From: Leuctra nigra
Lineage: Eukaryota; Arthropoda; Insecta; Plecoptera; Leuctridae
DNA: 64,000 nucleotides
Reading direction: 5' to 3'
Assembly (NCBI GenBank): GCA_934045905.1
Contig: OW203768.1
Location: 28,859,060-28,923,059, forward strand
Of the stretch, positions 59,009 through 64,000 are shown in pieces. Positions within the stretch are counted from its first letter, which is position 1; the number at the start of each line of letters is the position of its first letter. The position numbers were made by a program, and so were the translations under genes. The notes below the pieces were generated by a model. It had not been told where the DNA came from. It was given only the letters and a program-made list of their open reading frames with translations, and ran no database searches.

Positions 59009-59032
59009 GCCAGTGCTTGGATGGGTGACCGT
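59009..59032 (+). ncRNA. 5S rRNA-like fragment
   Basis: CAGTGCTTGGATGGGTGACC equals the conserved 3' half of the internal promoter of eukaryotic 5S rRNA. Only this part is present, so it is a fragment, perhaps part of a composite SINE or a broken 5S copy. Confidence 0.7.
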
Positions 59033-59085
59033 CCCTAAGCAATCAATAGACTTTTTACCCTCGCCCTCCTCTGTTCTGGTTGCAG

Positions 59086-59297
59086 AGGGCGGCGGCGTGA
59101 TGTCGGTGTAGCTGGGCGGTGGAAGCGGCAGCAGCGGTGGCCGATGGTGTCGGAGGCGACGCCACGGGGGCGGCAGAGACGACGGACGGCGACGGCGGGG
59201 GCGGCGTCGCTTGTAACAGCGTCCACGTAGCGATCACCAGCGCCGCCTCCTGCCTCCGGGACGCCGTCAACAGACTCTGTACCGCCAAACAGATACA
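59086..59297 (+). CDS. Candidate host exon, GC-rich
   Basis: About 70% GC in an AT-rich window. A pyrimidine-rich stretch and 'ggttgcag' precede it; 'atacag|gtacat' at its end fits a splice donor. The open frame reads WAVEAAAAVADG, an acidic Gly-rich run, then SVHVAITSAASCLRDAV and NRLCTAKQIQ, which could form an amphipathic helix. The frame has a stop near 59100, so if it is an exon the acceptor must be inside, for example 'gtgtag|ctgg' near 59110. The opposite strand is also open. No family recognised. Confidence 0.35.
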
Positions 59298-59456
59298 GGT
59301 ACATACTTCACTTCTACATTCACTCTCGTGCCTTGCATACTTTCATCAACATCATGTGTGCTTCAATGACGGCATATTGCAAATTTACTTTCTTAGAATT
59401 TGATAAAAGTGACTGCATTTGAGTTGACTGAGGGTCTGAGAGCTATCGTAATATGT
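59298..59456. other. Spacer
   Basis: Nothing identified. Confidence 0.4.
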
Positions 59457-59642
59457 AACTAGTGGCTTTTCGGTACACGCTCTATGATGTTTTTGTGATG
59501 TTGGCCCCCAAAGGGGCCGTTTGTCACTACGTTTCGGCAGTCGTAGCGCTGCCATCTCAGGTGAAGACTGAGTGACAAATGGCCCTTTTGGGGGCCAACA
59601 TCACAAAAACATCATAGAGCGTGTACCGAAAATCACTAGTTG
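59457..59642. mobile_element. 186-bp palindromic MITE
   Basis: Arms of about 70 bp run inward from AACTAGTG and its complement, through 'cggtacacgctctatgatg', 'tttttgtgatgttggcccc' and 'gtttgtcact'. The loop is 'acgtttcggcagtcgtagcg' and on. Confidence 0.8.
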
Positions 59643-60185
59643 CATGTGACTGCATTTCTACACATTTATGCATACACATAACTAACATAAAAGCGACGGC
59701 ACGTACGAACTTATAAGTTAAATACAATCTTATTATTTGTTAATTACATCCTCAACGGAACCATAGTTCTATAGTAGTGAGGGTGTAACGTGGAGAAGAG
59801 AGGAGAGGAAACCCGGTCGGCATGTAGCCTACTCCTGACGAAAGATACAAGGGGGCCCAATGGTTTAACGACCCATCCGAAGGACGGTGTGACATTTACT
59901 ACAGCACTTCCAAACACCACAGTTTCTCTGGCCCAATAGCATCAACTAACGCAGCAAGACTTCACATTTTGTACCTACGTCGGTCAAGTCAATGTGACTA
60001 AAGGTCCTAAGAACGCGTGTGATACAGCTGATCTATTATCGTTGATATAGATGTCATGCACCCTTCGAGCATAAAGAATGCACCAGAGCTTTTGAAGGTA
60101 GTTTAATTGACTAATTAATTTGTGACATCAAAACAAGAACCATGAAGATGAATAAAGAATACGAACAGAATTGAAATTAAACCTC
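59643..60185. other. Intergenic, no gene seen
   Basis: No supported gene or repeat. Confidence 0.4.
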
Positions 60186-60537
60186 TGTGTATAAAGTTCG
60201 TTCACAGTAAGAATAATGAACCGTAATGGCGGCCATGTACTACAGTAGTCAGCGAACGTATACCTACACACACATGTAAATATCAATACAATTATCAAAA
60301 AATATGTATAATACCACTGTAGATAAAAATAAATCAACTTTATTGAATATTTCTAATATTTTTTACTATTAAACATTGTGAATTTCACATAATTTATACA
60401 ATTTCAATATCAATAATCCAAAGAAGAAAGTCTTGTCATTGACAGGGCAGTGTTCACGTGAACGACCAATGAACGACGTGGTCGACCAAAACGTCAGATA
60501 TATTCTTAACGTGAACGAACTTTATCTTCTGTGTACC
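60186..60537. mobile_element. Roughly 350-bp element with inverted ends
   Basis: 'ataaagttcgttcac' with 'taagaata' at the left, and its complement at the right, form imperfect inverted ends of about 30 bp. No ORF beyond short frames. Confidence 0.55.
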
Positions 60538-61502
60538 TAAGCGAGTGCGAAGCAGAATAGTGCCATTACTCCTAGATGCCCTTTGCCACTCACTGTACAT
60601 TTACCATCTTAGCATCTCCTTAGAGATTCGAAGCTCAACGTGGACTTATTACCTTCCCTATTGTGTAGTTTCATTAATGGTAAGACCATGTTACATTTGG
60701 AAACTCATATTATGATAACATGTAGGATAAATTGCACTTAGCACAGTATGAGGTTTCGCTCGGGAACTTTTGTTTGCTAGCAGCTCGGTTGATAAACATC
60801 GGGGTTTCGTCTTGACGCAAACTGAATTTAAAACAAGATTACATTGATTACCTGTCATTTGCATCCTTGAGCTACCACAGATTTGAACCCCCCTAAAACA
60901 AACAAAAAACGATTATGTGTGCTAGAAATACAAAAAGAGATGGAATTATAGTAGGACACATTTTGCATAAAATAAAGTAGGTAAAGCTTTAAGCTTCCAT
61001 TTTGCTACGTCAAAAAATGACAGTTCAACTTATGAGATTTTTAAATATCAACGCAGTATACATGAAGTATATGGTTAAAGTTGTAATAGTTGCTTGGTTT
61101 TACTTTACTGCTTCCCCTTTTTTACGTTCTGCTAGGAGCTTGAGAGCACTTAAAAAAAATCCTCAATGCATGAATTGCACAAGCACCAGAGACTGTTTTA
61201 GCAAGTAAAAGAAGACTTGCACTTTGAAGTAAGTCTAGAAATGTGTTTTACTGTCTTGAAAAGACCCCTGCGTGTCACTGCCACTGCGTGCCTGTCGCCG
61301 TCACTCTTGATACCTCAGTTGAAGAACTTACGACTCTCGTTAATAATAAAGTTGTTGACAAGAGCGAGGTTCGACAACCTGTGGCTGGTGACAAGTGGAC
61401 GGACGAGAGAGAAGTTAAAACAACCAGGTTTCATTTATTTAGCAGACACTCTGGCGTCGACGAAGCAGTGACTCCACTAATCCCGAATCCGACGTTTGGA
61501 GA
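60538..61502. other. Intergenic, no gene seen
   Basis: Two short overlapping frames at 61217-61578 run into the next element and are not recognised. Confidence 0.35.
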
Positions 61503-63843
61503 TCTAGTGGAGCGGTCGCTCCACCCAGCCAAGTCGTACTATACACTCACAGTCACTCAACATATCGTAAATGCCTAATAAACTGAGGAGCAGACCAAAC
61601 ACTTTTACTGTAAGCAACAACATGGCATTTTCGGCCTACTGGATCTCAAAATTGGTAAATCTCACATTGTTGCGAAATATCTTAATTTCGAGCTATGGCC
61701 CACCCCACTACATATACCAAATTTGGGAACAATAGGTTATGCCATTTGCGCGCTAGAGGACCGAGAAAACAGTGAAATTACACCACTTTCTGATTCTGAT
61801 GATGATATCACGAAACGTCGCTATCACCGCCACAGCCTAAACGGCTGAACCGATCGACCTGAAATTTTTACCACATGTGCACTTTTGGCGTCTGAGGTGC
61901 CTTTTTATAAAACCAACCGGAAGCCGCCATTTTGAAACCGGAAGTGACGTCATAACTCAAAAACGTCTGGACCGATTAGAACGAAATTAGCGCCATTCGA
62001 TTTAGATAATCATCTATATGAAGTATCAATAAAAAAAAAATTATTTTCTTATTTTCTAAACCGGAAGTGACGTCATAAATACGCAATATTTAACTTATTT
62101 CAACAAATTATACTTGAAATACGTACATAATTAACTTACATTGTAACATAGACAATACAATTTATATATTCAAGGTAGCAGTGTTCTCGGCCGCCATTCC
62201 TGAAACCGGAAGTGACGTCATATATCTAAAACGCCTGTACCGATTGCAACTGAACTAGCTCCTGCGTATTCATTCTGCTATTTATTTGAAAAATCAATTG
62301 TGAAAAATGAATAAATAAATTAATGGTACCGGAAATGGCGGCAGGAACCACTAAATGAAACCGGAAGTGACGTCATATATTACAAACGGCATGACCGATT
62401 TTACGGAAATATAGGGATTAGGAATTCAGATGGTCGTTCATGAAGGTATCAACTAGATAAAACTAGATTGTTTTCTTATTACCTATACCGGAATTCGGCC
62501 GCTATTTCAAAACCGGAAGTGACGTCATGTATCGAAAACGGCTGGATCGATTATAACGAAACTTAAGCTATTCTTCTTGGATAATCATTTTCATCTTATA
62601 CCAAACGCAACTTTTCATAGTAACCAAATCGGTTGAGGCGTATTTTTTTAAAGAAATTAGTCCCTGCTCGGACATGTGCTACAAGCTGTATGAATAAACT
62701 AACAAAAGAAGTGATATCCCAGAAAAAACACTCCGTGTAAAAATACCAGCCAAGTCTCTTTAACTATAAAAAAAAATAGAAGAAATCTAAAAATTCAGCA
62801 CTGAAAAGGAGTGATATCAAAAAAGGAGCCAAGTCAACGAATTTTCCAAATTTTAATCGTACCATTGAAATAAAAATATCAACCCCCGAGAAATACTTAA
62901 AAAAAGGACTTGGCGCATCGTTTTTTTAAAGACATTTTTCTATTCTTAAGCTTATGCCACTCACATACTACGTAGTTCAGAAATGCCTAGAAAAATTGGG
63001 ACAAAACTTTCAAATTAAATATTGAACATTCTGTAAAATATTTTAAATTTAAATATAAGTACGCAAAGAAACATAGCATTGTCTTACAAGCAATAAATAC
63101 AGAACAGTTGTGTTTGTGATTGGTAGGTACCTATAGTTTTGTGGGTACATCAACATACCTACTACAGCATTATACTTTGAACCTTCTCGCCGTGTAATTA
63201 ATTGCTATTAATTAACATTTTATACCAAAAAAATTCATAAATTACATAACGTATTACTTTAGATAAAAATCTAGTCAGTAATTATTTGAGCAGCATGGCT
63301 CAGTGCACTAGTCACTTATACAAATCTCATTGACGGCCTTCTTGTAATGAGCGCTTTCGCTATTTCCCTCAGTCACGATATTGAGAAGTATGATTGATTA
63401 ATATGACCCTAGAAATAGTGGCAATAACGAATAGACTAGGCCGCTTCCGTTTATTCGTTATTCGTTTATCCGTTTATTTCCTCTGAATATTGACAAAATA
63501 CCAAAACTGCCAGTAGGTAAGAGTACTAGTTATATTAAAACGTAGTATGATTCGTCGATAATGAATGTGATATACTCAGGAAAATATACTTGTAGAGTTC
63601 TTCCTATACTTTTAGGATAGAAAAGTGTCTTTAAAAAAACGATGCGCCAAGTCCTTTTTTTAAGTATTTCTCGGGGGTTGATATTTTTATTTCAATGGTA
63701 CGATTAAAATTTGGAAAATTCGTTGACTTGGCTCCTTTTTTGATATCACTCCTTTTCAGTGCTGAATTTTTAGATTTCTTCTATTTTTTTTTATAGTTAA
63801 AGAGACTTGGCTGGTATTTTTACACGGAGTGTTTTTTCTGGGA
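61503..63843 (-). mobile_element. Helentron-like element, copy B (2.3 kb)
   Basis: It starts TCTAGTGGAGCGGTCGC, with the constant block at 61550-61780, a (GAT)-like stretch, composite sites near 61925, 62060, 62190, 62335, 62360 and 62505, and a palindrome at 62715-63843 whose loop (about 62940-63630) resembles that of copy C. The outer end on the minus strand is A|TCCCAGAAAAAACACTC. Flanks A and T. Confidence 0.8.
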
Positions 63844-64000
63844 TCTCGTTGAGTCGAGGCTTTTGGAACCAAGACAGTTGACCAATCAGGAGGTGACTTG
63901 ACAACGCTGGACACTATTAATAAACAAAGTTTATTGAGGTCGGGTTTGTCATTGAGAAGATTTTTAATCGATTATTTACTGATTTTTTTTAATATGCTTG
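63844..64000. other. Spacer to the window end
   Basis: Nothing identified. Confidence 0.4.

Noticed and set aside
59035..59304. Minus-strand 89-codon Arg/Pro-rich ORF
   Set aside because: It is the antisense of the GC-rich candidate exon and has no splice support.
61790..61830. CTGATGA ... CGAAAC resembling a hammerhead ribozyme core in the Helentron-like element
   Set aside because: The would-be stem II is a loopless octamer and sister copies do not keep the GAAA or the pairing, so it comes from the GAT microsatellite.

Overview
This is a stretch of animal nuclear DNA, most likely from an insect. It is AT-rich, almost free of long open reading frames, and built largely from transposable elements. 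A piggyBac-type transposase, an R4/Dong-like retrotransposon, CR1/Jockey-type LINEs, hAT and foldback elements and a tRNA-headed SINE together suit an arthropod. The sequence alone does not name a species. No host gene could be identified with confidence. A GC-rich segment near 59.1-59.3 kb, followed by a possible splice donor, is the best candidate for a host exon.

Layout. 1-1138: 3' part of a piggyBac-like transposase. 1970-3700: units of a modular repeat family, called family E here. About 3.85-7.9 kb: a decayed LINE (endonuclease + reverse transcriptase) with a heptanucleotide 3' tail. 8592-11529: a 2.9-kb element with arms of about 740 bp in inverted orientation. 14542-20968: a three-level nest. 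A hAT-like element with an 8-bp target duplication holds a Helentron/Helitron-like element, which in turn holds an almost complete R4/Dong-like retrotransposon with one 1292-residue ORF. 22-35.6 kb: small inverted-repeat elements (including a clean 400-bp hAT MITE at 31178-31577) and more family E units. 35.67-42.0 kb: a minus-strand LINE whose ORF1 is split by a 2039-bp foldback element with a 9-bp target duplication. 43.3-45.0 kb: tandem family E units. 45.5-48.9 kb: a tRNA-like gene inside a foldback, plus several MITE-like repeats. 49.0-63.8 kb: four more copies of the Helentron-like family separated by AT-rich DNA, a SINE with a 5S-like piece, and the GC-rich exon candidate.

The most unusual content is the Helentron-like family (five near-complete copies and one truncated copy). 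One end is a long palindrome beginning TCCC. The other is a short GTGGAGCG/CGCTCCAC hairpin followed by CTAG(A). Inverted CAGCCAAGTC words lie near both ends, and copies sit at A|T with no longer target duplication. Inside are arrays of near-identical composite sites: a YY1-like GCCGCCAT, an ETS-like ACCGGAAGTG and a CRE TGACGTCA, side by side, over 20 times in the window. No Rep/helicase gene is present, so these copies would need a partner elsewhere. The foldback element, whose arms are strings of GTCGAC-centred palindromes, is the second striking structure.

All element calls come from reading the sequence. No database search was possible, so clade assignments are inferences from motifs.
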